This document shows positions 16,340 to 26,634 of a DNA stretch of 64,000 bases, one piece after another. This DNA is from Mycolicibacterium austroafricanum (GTDB taxonomy: Bacteria > Actinomycetota > Actinomycetes > Mycobacteriales > Mycobacteriaceae). The stretch is from the NCBI RefSeq assembly GCF_000612725.1, contig NZ_HG964454.1, forward strand, positions 618,026-682,025. The letters are read 5' to 3'. The position numbers and the translations under genes are program-made. The notes beneath the pieces were generated by a model. It worked only from the letters and a program-made list of their open reading frames with translations, was not told the origin of the DNA and made no database searches. Every line of letters begins with the position of its first letter. The stretch's first letter is position 1.

Positions 16340-17556
16340 TGGTCGGGGGCCCCGTGCCGCGGTACCGGGGGCTGCTGGGCGTAGTCGGTCGCCGGGGGTT
16401 GAGCCTGCTGCGACAGCGGCGGATATTGCCGCGGCGCATCGAGGGTTCCGGCGACGGGGGCACGCGCCTCGGCTTCGGCCTTGGCCACCGCCTGGGCGAT
16501 CGCGGGATCGGTCTCGGTGGAGAACCAGTCGGCGACCTCATCGGAGTCGTCATCGGGCCGGGCCGACGTCTCGTCGACCGGCGACGGCGTGTACCGGAAC
16601 ACGCCGTCCTCCCCCGGCGCGCCGAGCAGCTTGGTGAATCCCTGTAGCGCGGAACCGAAATCGCTGGGCACCAGCCACACCTTGTTGGCCTCGCCCTTGG
16701 CCATCTGAGGCAGCGTCTGCAGGTATTGGTAGGCCAGCATCTCCGGGGTGGGCCTGCCGGCCTTGATCGCCGCGAAAGTCTTCTCGATGGCCTTGGCCTG
16801 GCCTTGCGCCTGCAGGTAGGCCGCTGCGCGTTCACCCTGGGCGCGCAGCATCCGCGACTGCCGGTCGGCCTCGGCGGCCAGGATCGCGGCCTGCTTGGCG
16901 CCCTCGGCGGCCAGGATCTGCGCCTGCTTCTGCCCCTCGGCCTGTTTGATCGCAGCCTCACGGCTGCCCTCGGCGGTCAGGATCATGGCGCGCTTCTCGC
17001 GGTCGGCGCGCATCTGCTTTTCCATCGAGTCCTGGATCGACGGCGGCGGGTCGATGCTGCGCAATTCGACACGGGCCACCCGCAGGCCCCACCTGCCGGT
17101 GGCCTCATCGAGCACGCCGCGCAGCTGGCCGTTGATCTGGTCGCGCGAGGTGAGCGTCTGCTCCAACGTCATGCCACCCACCACGTTGCGCAGTGTCGTG
17201 GTGGTGAGCTGCTCGACGCCGACGATGTAGTTGCTGATCTGGTAGACCGCGGCCTGCGGATTGGTGACCTGGAAATACACCACGGTGTCGATGTTCACCG
17301 TCAGGTTGTCCTCGGTGATCACCGGCTGAGGCGGGAAGGACACCACCCGCTCACGCAGGTCCACGCGGGCGCGGATCCGGTCGATGAACGGCAAGAGCAA
17401 GGTCAGCTGGCCGGACACCGTCTTGCTGTAGCGGCCGAGCCGCTCGATGACCGCGGCCTCAGCCTGCGGGATCAGCGCGACGGACTTCGCCACCACGATC
17501 ACGGCGAACACCACCAGCACGGCCAGCAGGATCAACCCTGCGACGGCACCTTCCAC
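16336..17556 (-). CDS. SPFH/stomatin-prohibitin membrane protease-like scaffold
   Basis: A 406-aa slipin/QmcA-like protein. One N-terminal membrane helix (residues 5-25) is followed by the SPFH/Band 7 domain (AEAAVIERLGRYSKTVSGQL through RVELRSIDPPPSIQ) and a long Ala/Gln/Glu-rich coiled coil (REAAIKQAEGQKQAQILAAEGAKQA). The C-terminal 100 residues are Pro/Gln-rich and disordered. Such proteins organise membrane microdomains and regulate proteases. It is paired with the NfeD-like gene 25 bp upstream, the usual partnership. Counterpart of Rv1488. Confidence 0.9.
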   Translation of the reverse strand: MEGAVAGLILLAVLVVFAVIVVAKSVALIPQAEAAVIERLGRYSKTVSGQLTLLLPFIDRIRARVDLRERVVSFPPQPVITEDNLTVNIDTVVYFQVTNPQAAVYQISNYIVGVEQLTTTTLRNVVGGMTLEQTLTSRDQINGQLRGVLDEATGRWGLRVARVELRSIDPPPSIQDSMEKQMRADREKRAMILTAEGSREAAIKQAEGQKQAQILAAEGAKQAAILAAEADRQSRMLRAQGERAAAYLQAQGQAKAIEKTFAAIKAGRPTPEMLAYQYLQTLPQMAKGEANKVWLVPSDFGSALQGFTKLLGAPGEDGVFRYTPSPVDETSARPDDDSDEVADWFSTETDPAIAQAVAKAEAEARAPVAGTLDAPRQYPPLSQQAQPPATDYAQQPPVPRHGAPDQ

Positions 17557-17581
17557 GATCGACTCCTTCCGGGGCCTAACC

Positions 17582-18016
17582 TCATCCGATCTTGGCGACG
17601 ACCGCGGTGGCTCCGTCGATGTGGACGACGGTCACGTGATCGCCAGGTTCGAAGACATCGTTCTCGTTGTACGGCCTCGCCGTCCAGACCTCGCCGTCGA
17701 GCTTCACCTGGCCTTCATGGATCGCGACGCGATCGAGGACCAACGCGCTCTTGCCCTCCAGCGCCTTCGCCGGCTCGGGAAGTCCCCGTCCCGACATGAG
17801 CCGGCGGCGCAGCGCCGGGCGCACGCCGACCAGCAGCAGAACCGATACCAGCAGGAACACGATGCCGTCAGCCCAGATCGGCCAATCGAGCAGAAAGCTG
17901 GAACCGGCCGCGGCCAACGCGCCCCCGCTGAGCATGAGCAGGAACAGATCGCCGGTGAGCGCCTCGGCGCCGGCCAGCGCCAGCGCTGCGATCAGCCAGA
18001 TCAGCGAGACGGGCAT
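17582..18016 (-). CDS. NfeD-like membrane protein, partner of SPFH protein
   Basis: A 144-aa short-form NfeD. Two or three membrane helices (MPVSLIWLIAALALAGAEALTGDLFLLMLSGGALAAAG and WADGIVFLLVSVLLLVG) precede a C-terminal OB-fold domain (LEGKSALVLDRVAIHEGQVKLDGEVWTARPY, then FEPGDHVTVVHIDGATAVV). It lacks the ClpP-type protease domain of long NfeD proteins. Transcribed just ahead of the SPFH gene. Counterpart of Rv1487. Confidence 0.88.
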   Translation of the reverse strand: MPVSLIWLIAALALAGAEALTGDLFLLMLSGGALAAAGSSFLLDWPIWADGIVFLLVSVLLLVGVRPALRRRLMSGRGLPEPAKALEGKSALVLDRVAIHEGQVKLDGEVWTARPYNENDVFEPGDHVTVVHIDGATAVVAKIG

Positions 18017-18075
18017 GACGCCAGCCTATCGCGCAGCCGACTGGATGAGTCGGTAACAACTACACTGCAGCCATC

Positions 18076-18945
18076 ATGTGGTGCCCGAGTGTTTCGCTAT
18101 CGATGTGGGCCAACGCCTGGCTGGCAGGCGCCGCCGCGCCCGACGACGTGCTTGACGCGTTATCTCAATGGACGCCAAGGCATTCCGTGACCGCCTACGA
18201 TTCGGTTGCCGCGGAGCGCACCGGGCTGTCGTGGCCGGACCTGGATGACGCGGCCTCGGTCTCGCTGCTGCAGACGGTACGGACCGCTGCCGGGCCGGGC
18301 ACGCCGCACCCGTCGATCACGCTCGCGCTGCCGGTTCCCGGTGACGTCCGGGGGCTGCCGCCGGGCACGCAGTTCGGCCGCGACGCGATCGCCGCCGGGG
18401 AGGCGGTGATCGTCAACGGCCCGGCCGGCTCGATCGGGCTGGTGCCCGACTTCGAATACCGGGACAGCTTCCCGGATTCGGTGGACGCCGAGGACGAGTT
18501 CGAGTTCGAGGCCGAGCTGATGGGATTGTCGTGGACGGTGTACTCGTTCTCGTCGGCGCCGCCGGCCGGGCACTTCGACCTGGGCGAGGCGGAGTACGAG
18601 TTGCGCGACGCGGTGCGCTCGGCTGCGGACGCTCTCGGCGCACTGCGTGCGGGCGCGTCCGCCGGTGAGATCGACGACCCCCGCAGTCTCGTCGAGCAGG
18701 TGCTCGACTCCACCCGGTTGCACCGCATCCCCGACCACGCGCCGGCGCGGGCGGTCCGGGTGCTGGAGAACGCCGCCCACGTGGACGCCATCATCACCGT
18801 GAGTTCGGGATTGATCCCGATCGGGCTGCAGAGTTCCTCGGAGGTTCAGTTGGCCAGTGACGTGTTGCGGCCGTTGAGCACCGTGGTGCGTTCGGCGCGG
18901 CTGGCCGCGGTGGACGCGATACTGCACTCGGCCTGGCGGTCCTGA
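18076..18945 (+). CDS. Conserved mycobacterial protein of unknown function (Rv1486c type)
   Basis: A 289-aa cytosolic protein with no signal peptide, no membrane segment and no motif I can name. It is rich in acidic residues around VDAEDEFEFEAEL, with a helical C-terminus ending LRPLSTVVRSARLAAVDAILHSAW. A TACACT hexamer 9 nt before the ATG suggests a very short leader. It is divergent from the nfeD gene, as in M. tuberculosis. Function unknown. Confidence 0.78.
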   Translation: MWCPSVSLSMWANAWLAGAAAPDDVLDALSQWTPRHSVTAYDSVAAERTGLSWPDLDDAASVSLLQTVRTAAGPGTPHPSITLALPVPGDVRGLPPGTQFGRDAIAAGEAVIVNGPAGSIGLVPDFEYRDSFPDSVDAEDEFEFEAELMGLSWTVYSFSSAPPAGHFDLGEAEYELRDAVRSAADALGALRAGASAGEIDDPRSLVEQVLDSTRLHRIPDHAPARAVRVLENAAHVDAIITVSSGLIPIGLQSSSEVQLASDVLRPLSTVVRSARLAAVDAILHSAWRS

Positions 18946-19257
18946 CCTACTGCTCATTCGCGGGTGCCCGGGGCGCAGCCTCCAGACCCTCGGCCAATCC
19001 TGCAGAGCTGCATCACCATTCGCATATCGATGAGTGCGGCGATCCGCCGACGGGGCCGGGCCTCACAGCGGTGTGCGCCCCGCGGTGATGGTTTTGTGAC
19101 GCGATCCTGCCATCGAGTTCACACCGGGGTCACGGCGGTGGATGACGCTCGTGCGGATGGAAAAGCGCCTCCGGTGTCACCGCCGAGGCGGGCATCAGTG
19201 TCCAGGTCACGGCCTTCCAGGCCGGCCGCCATACCGACCTTCGAGGAGAGCGACGTC
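18946..19257. other. Intergenic region upstream of the FNT-cyanase pair
   Basis: 312 bp without a convincing gene. It holds one hairpin-like element at 19166-19190 (CGCCTC and GAGGCG arms with an inner CGGT/ACCG stem) about 67 bp before the FNT start. The FNT ribosome binding site GAGGAGAG is at 19243-19250. I could not identify a nitrogen-regulator site with confidence. Confidence 0.5.
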
Positions 19258-20112
19258 ATGTCCTACGTGGACCCGCCGCAGTTCGTCACCAAGATGATCG
19301 ACGCCGGCGAGAACAAGGTTTTCATGTCCGCCCGGGACACGGTGATCCGCGCCTATATGGCCGGCGCCATTCTCGCGCTTGCCGCCGCGTTCGCCGTCAC
19401 GATCACCGTGCAGACCGGAAATGCGCTGCTCGGCGCGGTGCTCTTCCCGGTCGGTTTCTGCCTGCTGTACCTGATGGGATTCGACCTTCTCACCGGCGTC
19501 TTCACGCTGGTGCCACTGGCGTTGCTCGACAAGCGGCGCGGCGTCACAGTCGGCTCGATGCTGCGCAACTGGGGTCTGGTCTTCGTCGGCAATTTTCTCG
19601 GGGCGCTGACCGTCGCGGTGATGATCGCCGTCACGCTGACCTACGGGTTCACCGTCGACCCCAACGAGGTCGGGCAGCGACTCGGGGAGATCGGATCCAG
19701 CCGCACGGTCGGCTACGCCGAGCACGGCGCGGCGGGCATGCTGACACTGTTCGTCCGCGGTGTGCTGTGCAATTGGATGGTGTCGACCGGTGTTGTCGCG
19801 GCGATGATGTCGACTTCGGTGTCCGGCAAGGTCATCACGATGTGGATGCCGATCATGCTGTTCTTCTACATGGGCTTCGAGCACTCGGTGGTGAACATGT
19901 TCCTGTTCCCGTCGGGACTGATGCTCGGTGGCGACTTCTCCATCGCGGACTACCTGATCTGGAACGAGATTCCCACCGTGGTCGGCAATCTCGTCGGAGG
20001 GCTCGCGTTCGTCGGGCTCACGCTGTACGCCACTCACGCCCGCACCGGCGGGGAATGGAACCGTCCCGCGGGCTCGGAGGACTTCGCCATCCCGGTCAAG
20101 GCGAACGCATGA
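19258..20112 (+). CDS. Formate/nitrite transporter (FNT) family channel
   Basis: A 284-aa membrane channel with about six helices of the FocA/NirC family. FNT features include the broken-helix stretch LYLMGFDLLTGVFTLVPLALLDKRRG, NWGLVFVGNFLGAL, VLCNWMVSTGVVAAMMSTSVSGK and WMPIMLFFYMGFEHSVVNMFLFPSGLMLG. I start it at ATG 19258, after a strong GAGGAGAG site; the open frame upstream is not real. The stop overlaps the cynS start (ATGA), so it is coupled to cyanase. This suggests cyanate, bicarbonate or nitrite as substrate rather than formate, which is inference. Confidence 0.9.
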   Translation: MSYVDPPQFVTKMIDAGENKVFMSARDTVIRAYMAGAILALAAAFAVTITVQTGNALLGAVLFPVGFCLLYLMGFDLLTGVFTLVPLALLDKRRGVTVGSMLRNWGLVFVGNFLGALTVAVMIAVTLTYGFTVDPNEVGQRLGEIGSSRTVGYAEHGAAGMLTLFVRGVLCNWMVSTGVVAAMMSTSVSGKVITMWMPIMLFFYMGFEHSVVNMFLFPSGLMLGGDFSIADYLIWNEIPTVVGNLVGGLAFVGLTLYATHARTGGEWNRPAGSEDFAIPVKANA

Positions 20113-20570
20113 CCCGGGAGGACGCCACCGCCGAGATCCTCGCGGCCCGGCTGGCCAGGGGTCTGAGCTGGCAGCAGCTCGCCGAGGCGATCGACAGGCC
20201 GCTGGTGTGGACGATCTCGGCGCTATTAGGGCAACACCCGGTGCCGGTGGAGTCCGCAGAGATACTCGTCGAGCTCCTGGGGCTGGACCAGTCGGCGGTA
20301 CCGGTGCTGGCTGCGGTACCGATGCGGGGCGGCCTGCCGACCGCGGTGCCCACCGACCCGACCATCTACCGGTTCTATGAGGTGCTGCAGGTCTACGGCG
20401 GCGCGATCAAAGAGCTCATCCACGAGGAGTTCGGTGACGGCATCATGAGCGCCATCAACTTCAGTGTGGACGTCGAGCGGAAGCCCCATCCCGACGGGGA
20501 CCGGGTGGTGGTCACGTTCGACGGCAAGTTCCTGCCCTACGCGTGGACAGCCGCCGACGGACGGCGATGA
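20109..20570 (+). CDS. cynS: Cyanate hydratase (cyanase)
   Basis: Converts cyanate plus bicarbonate to ammonia and CO2. The 153-aa product is close to the 156 aa of E. coli CynS. It has the N-terminal HTH-like helical domain (SWQQLAEAIDRPLVWTISALLG) and the catalytic domain with YRFYEVLQVYG; the active-site trio corresponds to Arg88, Glu91 and Ser114 (in GIMSAINF). Its ATG overlaps the stop of the FNT gene by 4 bp. It is convergent with hemH, 22 bp apart. Confidence 0.94.
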   Translation: MTREDATAEILAARLARGLSWQQLAEAIDRPLVWTISALLGQHPVPVESAEILVELLGLDQSAVPVLAAVPMRGGLPTAVPTDPTIYRFYEVLQVYGGAIKELIHEEFGDGIMSAINFSVDVERKPHPDGDRVVVTFDGKFLPYAWTAADGRR

Positions 20571-20592
20571 CCTCCCGGCCCGCCGGAGTCGC

Positions 20593-21612
20593 CTAGCCGG
20601 AGCAGTCGGGCGTACACAGCGCGCCGTTGACGCTGCTGCCGTAGCCGGGCACCAGGCCACCCCCGACCCTCTGCGGCGGGAGGCCGAGGCGCAGTTCGTC
20701 GATGAGGTCGACGACCAGCTTCGCGAAGCGGGGCTGCGCGTTGGGGGTCGACGCCCGCGCCAGGGCGATGCCGGCCTCGGCGGCCTGCTCGGCGAGCTCG
20801 TTGTCGAGGTCCCAGACCACCTCGATGTGGTCGGCGACGAAGCCGACCGGGCAGACGATCACCGCGTTGACGCCCCGGGCCGCGAGCACCTCGAGGTGAT
20901 CCCCGACGTCGGGTTCCAGCCACGGCACCTGGGGCGGGCCGGACCGCGACTGCCAAACCTGGTCGTATTCGGGGTAACCGGCGGCGGCTGCCACCAACGC
21001 CGAGGTGTGAGCCACCTGCCGTTCGTAAAGGTCCGGTCCGCACCGGTTCGCGGCCCTCACCGGGATGGAGTGCGCGGTGAACACCAACCGGGCCTGGGCC
21101 CGCAGATCCTCGGGAAGGGTGGCTGCCGCATCCCTGATCGCGTCGGCGAACATCTCGATCAGCAGCGGATGGTCGAAGTACTGTCGCAGTTTGACCAACT
21201 CCGGCGCCTCGGGACCGGCGGCTGCCCGACCGCGCGCGATGTCCTCCTGGTACTGGGCGCAACCTGAGTAGCCGCCCCACGCCGAGGTGGAGAACACCGC
21301 GGCCCGGCGAATCCCGTTGTCCCGCATCGCGGCAACCGTGTCCTCCACGTACGGTTCCCAGTTGCGGTTGCCGAAGTAGACGGGCATCTGCATGCCACGG
21401 CGCGCCAACTCGGCTTCGATCGCCACGATCAGGTCACGGTTGATGCCGTTGATCGGCGACACCCCGCCGAAGTGCAGATAGTGCTCGGCGACGGATTCCA
21501 ATCGCTCCCTGGGTATTCCGCGCCCTCTGGTGACGTTCTCCAGGAACGGCATGACCTGCTCGGGCCCTTCGGGTCCCCCGAACGACAGCAGCAGCAGGGC
21601 TTCGACGGACAC
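20593..21612 (-). CDS. hemH: Ferrochelatase (coproporphyrin type expected)
   Basis: Inserts ferrous iron into the porphyrin in heme synthesis. The 339-aa product opens with ALLLLSFGGPEGPEQV and has LVFTAHSIPVR with the catalytic His and VICPVGFVADHIEVVWDLD with the invariant Glu. In actinobacteria the enzyme acts on coproporphyrin III (CpfC), which I assume here. Cysteines near the C-terminus (CTPDCSG) fit the [2Fe-2S] ligands seen in mycobacterial enzymes. It follows inhA by 9 bp in the fabG1-inhA-hemH operon. Confidence 0.95.
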   Translation of the reverse strand: MSVEALLLLSFGGPEGPEQVMPFLENVTRGRGIPRERLESVAEHYLHFGGVSPINGINRDLIVAIEAELARRGMQMPVYFGNRNWEPYVEDTVAAMRDNGIRRAAVFSTSAWGGYSGCAQYQEDIARGRAAAGPEAPELVKLRQYFDHPLLIEMFADAIRDAAATLPEDLRAQARLVFTAHSIPVRAANRCGPDLYERQVAHTSALVAAAAGYPEYDQVWQSRSGPPQVPWLEPDVGDHLEVLAARGVNAVIVCPVGFVADHIEVVWDLDNELAEQAAEAGIALARASTPNAQPRFAKLVVDLIDELRLGLPPQRVGGGLVPGYGSSVNGALCTPDCSG

Positions 21613-21621
21613 GGCGCTACT

Positions 21622-22431
21622 TCACAGCAGCTGGGTGCTGGCGCCGCCGTCGGCGAAGATCACCGTGCCCGTGGTGGCCGGCAGCCAGTCGGACAGCAAA
21701 GCGCACACGGTCTTGGCGACCGGGGTGGGATCCTTCATGTTCCAGCCCAGCGGCGCCCGCTGATCCCAGCCCTCCTCGAGGAGCTGCATCTGGGCACCGG
21801 CTTCCTCGCCGAGGGCGCCACCCACGATGGCGCTCATCGCCAAGGTTCTGATCGGGCCTGCGGCAACAAGATTGGAGCGCACACCGACCTTGCCCGCCTC
21901 GCGTGCCACGAACCGGTTGACCGACTCCAGCGCGCTCTTGGCGACGGTCATCCAGTTGTAGGCCGGCATGGCGCGGGTGGGGTCGAAGTCCATCCCGACG
22001 ATCCCGCCGCCGGGATTCATGATCGGCAGCACCGCTTTGGCCAGCGAGGCGTAGGAGTACGCGGAGATGTGGATGCCCTTGGCGACGTCCTCGTAGGGCG
22101 CGTCGAAGAACGGGTTGATGCCCATCCCGGTCTGGGGCATGAAGCCGATCGAGTGCACCACGCCGTCGAGCTTGTTGCCGTCGCCGATCACCTCGGTGAT
22201 CCGGTCGGCCAGCGTGTCGAGGTGCTTCTCGTCCTGTACGTCAAGCTCCAGCAGCGGCGGTTTCGAAGGAAGCCGCTCGAGGATGCGCTCGATGAGCCGC
22301 AGCCGGTTGAATCCCGTGCAGATCACCTCGGCACCTGCCTCCTGGGCGACCTTGGCGATGTAGAACGCGATCGAGCTGTCCGTGATGATCCCCGTGACGA
22401 GGATCCGCTTGCCTTCGAGAATGCCAGTCAT
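21622..22431 (-). CDS. inhA: NADH-dependent enoyl-ACP reductase InhA
   Basis: Last step of the FAS-II elongation cycle for mycolic acids and the target of isoniazid and ethionamide. At 269 aa it has exactly the length of the M. tuberculosis protein. The SDR glycine motif (GIITDSSIAF), the catalytic Tyr158 and Lys165 (AYNWMTVAKSA) and the NADH-contacting Ser94 (VVHSIGFM) are all present. The positions commonly mutated in isoniazid resistance that I checked (Ile21, Ser94) carry the wild-type residue. It lies between fabG1 and hemH. Confidence 0.97.
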   Translation of the reverse strand: MTGILEGKRILVTGIITDSSIAFYIAKVAQEAGAEVICTGFNRLRLIERILERLPSKPPLLELDVQDEKHLDTLADRITEVIGDGNKLDGVVHSIGFMPQTGMGINPFFDAPYEDVAKGIHISAYSYASLAKAVLPIMNPGGGIVGMDFDPTRAMPAYNWMTVAKSALESVNRFVAREAGKVGVRSNLVAAGPIRTLAMSAIVGGALGEEAGAQMQLLEEGWDQRAPLGWNMKDPTPVAKTVCALLSDWLPATTGTVIFADGGASTQLL

Positions 22432-22473
22432 GTGAAAGTCCTTGTCTCTGTTAGTGGCGCTGTGCTGCCAGAC

Positions 22474-23241
22474 CTAATGGCCCATCCCCATGCCGCCGTC
22501 GACCGGGATCACCGCACCGGCGATGTAGCTCGCGTCCTCGGACGCCAGGAAGCTGACGGCGCCGGCCACCTCGTCGGCGGTGCCGACGCGCTTGGCCGGG
22601 ATGAACTCCAGTGCTCCCGCCTGGATCCGCTCGTCGAGGGCCCGGGTCATCTCGGTGTCGATATAGCCGGGGGCCACCACGTTCGCTGTGACGTTGGCCT
22701 TCGACAGCTCCCGTGAGATCGAACGGGCCATGCCGATCAACCCGGCCTTGGCGGCCGCGTAGTTGGCCTGGTTGCCGATGCCCCACATGCCCGAGACCGA
22801 TCCGATGAAGATGATCCGGCCGAACCGCTTGCGCTGCATGCTGCGCGAGGCCCGCTGCGCCACCCGGAACGCACCGGTGAGGTTCGCGTTGATGACCTCC
22901 TCGAACCGCTCTTCGGTCATCCGCATCAGGAAGGCGTCCTTGGAGATGCCCGCGTTGGACACCAGCACCTCGACCGGACCCTGGTGCTCCTCGACCTCTG
23001 CGAAGGCACGATCCACGGCTTCGTTGTCGGTGACGTCGCACTCCACGCCGAACAGGCCCTCGGGGGCGCCGGAGCCGCGGTGGGTGACGGCGACCTTGTG
23101 GCCGTCGGCGGCGAGGCGCTGCGCGATCGCCAGGCCGATACCGCGGTTACCACCGGTCACCAGCACCGAACGGGAGACGAAGGCGGGCCGGCCGCCTCCG
23201 GTTTCGCCTGCGGTGCCGGCGCTGTTCTCCGTGAGAGTCAT
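22474..23241 (-). CDS. fabG1: 3-oxoacyl-ACP reductase MabA (FabG1)
   Basis: NADPH-dependent ketoreductase of the FAS-II cycle. The 255-aa product has the SDR cofactor motif TGGNRGIG, NAG in LVSNAGISKD, the catalytic Ser/Tyr/Lys (GSVSGMWGIGNQANYAAAKAG) and the C-terminus IPVDGGMGMGH. I chose ATG 23241 (MTLTENSAG), which matches the length of M. smegmatis MabA; a start 8 codons upstream is possible. It heads the fabG1-inhA-hemH operon. A small AT-rich inverted repeat TTAAG-n7-CTTAA (23272-23288) lies about 30 bp upstream in an otherwise GC-rich gap. Confidence 0.96.
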   Translation of the reverse strand: MTLTENSAGTAGETGGGRPAFVSRSVLVTGGNRGIGLAIAQRLAADGHKVAVTHRGSGAPEGLFGVECDVTDNEAVDRAFAEVEEHQGPVEVLVSNAGISKDAFLMRMTEERFEEVINANLTGAFRVAQRASRSMQRKRFGRIIFIGSVSGMWGIGNQANYAAAKAGLIGMARSISRELSKANVTANVVAPGYIDTEMTRALDERIQAGALEFIPAKRVGTADEVAGAVSFLASEDASYIAGAVIPVDGGMGMGH

Positions 23242-23326
23242 GCCCGCCAACTTAGTGGGTGCCACGCATTCTTAAGAAATCGCCTTAACGGAGGGCAGGA
23301 GCGCAGCGACCCGGGAACCGACACAG

Positions 23327-24334
23327 TCAGTTGGGCAGTCGGCGGTTGATCAGCAGTGCACCCAGCGCGGCCAGCGCCAGCACCAGCGAACCGATGCGCA
23401 GCCAGCCCACGCTGGCGTCACCCTTGATGGTCTCGTAGCCGATCTGTTCCTGCAGATTGGTGAACACCTGCTTGAGTTGCTCCAGGCTGGACGCGGTGAA
23501 CGCGTCTCCACCGGAGAGGTCGGCGATCTTCTTGAGCATCTCGTCGTCGACCGGGACGGGCTGACGCTGATCGTTGATCTCGACGTAGCCGTACGGGGTA
23601 CCGAACGACACCGTGGAGATCGGAACACCCTGATCCTTGGCGGTACGCGCCGCCGTGTAGGCGCCCTTCGGATTGTCGGGGTTGGACGGCACCGTCTCCT
23701 TACCGTCGGACATCAGCACGATGCGCGCCGGCGGCGGCTCGTCACCACCGCCGATCACCGCGCCCACCGTGGCCACCGCCTGTAGCGCGGTGAAGATGCC
23801 CTCACCGGTGGCGGTGCGGTCGGCCAGCTGCAGCTTGTCGATCGCGGCCTTGGTCGCCTCCCGGTTCGTGGTCGGCGACACCAGCACCGTGGCGGTGCCC
23901 GCGTAGGCGATGAGCCCGAGGTTGATGCCCGGGGTCAACTGGTCGGCGAACTGTTTGGCCGCCTCCTGGGCGGCGACCAGCCGGTTGGGGGCGACGTCGG
24001 TGGCACGCATCGACTGCGAGACGTCGATGACGAGCATCACCACGGCGCGGTTGCGCGGAATGCGGACGTCGTGGGTCGGGCCGGCCATCGCCACGGTGAA
24101 CGACATCAGCGACAGGATCAGCAGTACGGCGGGGAGGTGACGCCAGCGGCTGGGCCGCTTCGGCGCCACGCTCTCCAACAGCTCCATGTTCGCGAACCGC
24201 AGCATCCGCCGGTGCCGGCCCATCTGCACGATGACGTAGAGCGCGACGAGCCCGAGGACGACGAGGAAGAAGAGGAAGAACCACGGGTGTTCGAAACCCG
24301 ACAGCGACATCGGTCCGAGCAACGGTAAAGTCAT
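23327..24334 (-). CDS. VWA-domain membrane protein (BatA-like, Rv1481 type)
   Basis: A 335-aa protein with two N-terminal membrane helices, a von Willebrand factor A domain with a MIDAS site (VIDVSQSMRATD near residue 98, then TTNREATK and VLMSDGKET), and one C-terminal helix ending in INRRLPN. Such proteins work with MoxR ATPases and DUF58 proteins as a metal-dependent chaperone or assembly system at the membrane. It follows the DUF58 gene on the same strand and precedes fabG1 by about 85 bp, as in M. tuberculosis. Confidence 0.92.
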   Translation of the reverse strand: MTLPLLGPMSLSGFEHPWFFLFFLVVLGLVALYVIVQMGRHRRMLRFANMELLESVAPKRPSRWRHLPAVLLILSLMSFTVAMAGPTHDVRIPRNRAVVMLVIDVSQSMRATDVAPNRLVAAQEAAKQFADQLTPGINLGLIAYAGTATVLVSPTTNREATKAAIDKLQLADRTATGEGIFTALQAVATVGAVIGGGDEPPPARIVLMSDGKETVPSNPDNPKGAYTAARTAKDQGVPISTVSFGTPYGYVEINDQRQPVPVDDEMLKKIADLSGGDAFTASSLEQLKQVFTNLQEQIGYETIKGDASVGWLRIGSLVLALAALGALLINRRLPN

Positions 24335-24386
24335 GCGCTACTTATCATTTCGTCGTTACCAGCCATCGTCGGTCATCGTCTGCTTG

Positions 24387-25331
24387 TCACCGCGCCGCGA
24401 GCGCACCGCGGCGCCTGCTCGCGACGAACCGCACCACGTCGGCGATCCAGTCCCGGTCGGTGCGCAGTGTCAACAGCGGGGCATCGCAGCGGCGCAGCGT
24501 GCGGGCCACCTCGGCGCGGTGTGCCGCGGCGGCCTTCGCGAAGTCGGTGCGCAGCTGTTCGTCGATGGTGAACTCACGGGTGCGCCCGGTCTCGGTGTCC
24601 TGCAGGACGACGTCGCCGACGGCGGGGAGCTCCACATCGCGGGGGTCGATGATCTCGATGCCGAGAACCTCGTGCCTGCCCGCGATTGCGCGCAGCGGAC
24701 GCATCCAGTTGATGGGCCCCAGGAAGTCGCTGATGATCACCACCATGCCGCGGCGGCGTTCGGGCCTGCGCAGCGCGTCGATCGCGGCGGCGAGGTCGCC
24801 GCGCACCCCCACCGGGGCGCGCGGGGTGGTTGCGATGGCCCGCAGCAGCTCCTGCTCGTGCATGCGGCCCGACAGCGCGGGCACCCGGCGCATGGTCTCG
24901 CCGTTGGAGATGACCGCGCCGATCCGGTTGCCGCCGCCGCTGTTGAGAAACGCGATCGACGCGGCCGCCGCCACCGCCAGGTCGCGCTTCTCGCAGTTGG
25001 CGGTGCCGAAGTCCAGGCTGGCCGAGACGTCGACCACCAGCCACGTCTCCAGCTCCCGGTCGGCGATCATCTGGCGCACGTGCGGATGTGTGGTGCGCGC
25101 GGTCACCGACCAGTCCATCCGCCGCACGTCGTCGCCGGGCTGGTAGGCCCGGGACTCCCCCGGTTCGGATCCCGGGCCCGGAAGCAACCCGAGGTGGTCA
25201 CCGTGGAGCACACCGTCGAGCTTGCGGCGGACCGTCAGCTCCAGCTTGCGCAGCGCCGCCGCCAACGCCGGATCCCGGATCTCCCCGCGCTGCATCGACG
25301 GCAGGTCGACGGAGCGACTTGAGCGTGCCAC
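24387..25331 (-). CDS. DUF58 protein of the MoxR module (Rv1480 type)
   Basis: A 314-aa cytosolic protein with the DUF58 hallmark GSEPGESRAYQPGDDVRRMDWSVTARTTHPHVR near residues 54-86, followed by a VWA-like fold (TWLVVDVSASLDFG with a DxSxS MIDAS). It sits between moxR1 and the VWA membrane protein, 4 bp after moxR1 ends, and is expected to act with them. The partner substrate is unknown. Confidence 0.9.
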   Translation of the reverse strand: MARSSRSVDLPSMQRGEIRDPALAAALRKLELTVRRKLDGVLHGDHLGLLPGPGSEPGESRAYQPGDDVRRMDWSVTARTTHPHVRQMIADRELETWLVVDVSASLDFGTANCEKRDLAVAAAASIAFLNSGGGNRIGAVISNGETMRRVPALSGRMHEQELLRAIATTPRAPVGVRGDLAAAIDALRRPERRRGMVVIISDFLGPINWMRPLRAIAGRHEVLGIEIIDPRDVELPAVGDVVLQDTETGRTREFTIDEQLRTDFAKAAAAHRAEVARTLRRCDAPLLTLRTDRDWIADVVRFVASRRRGALAAR

Positions 25332-25335
25332 CAGG

Positions 25336-26493
<1,158 letters not shown>

Positions 26494-26634
26494 CAACATT
26501 CCTTCCACATGCGCCGTACATGCTGGTCTTCGCGGCGCGGGCCCATCGCGGCCGCGCGCTCGCAGTCAACTATTCCAGGCGCTTGGAGATCCGTCGACGC
26601 CGCCCGGTCTGCTCAGCTTTAACTCAGGCCACAC

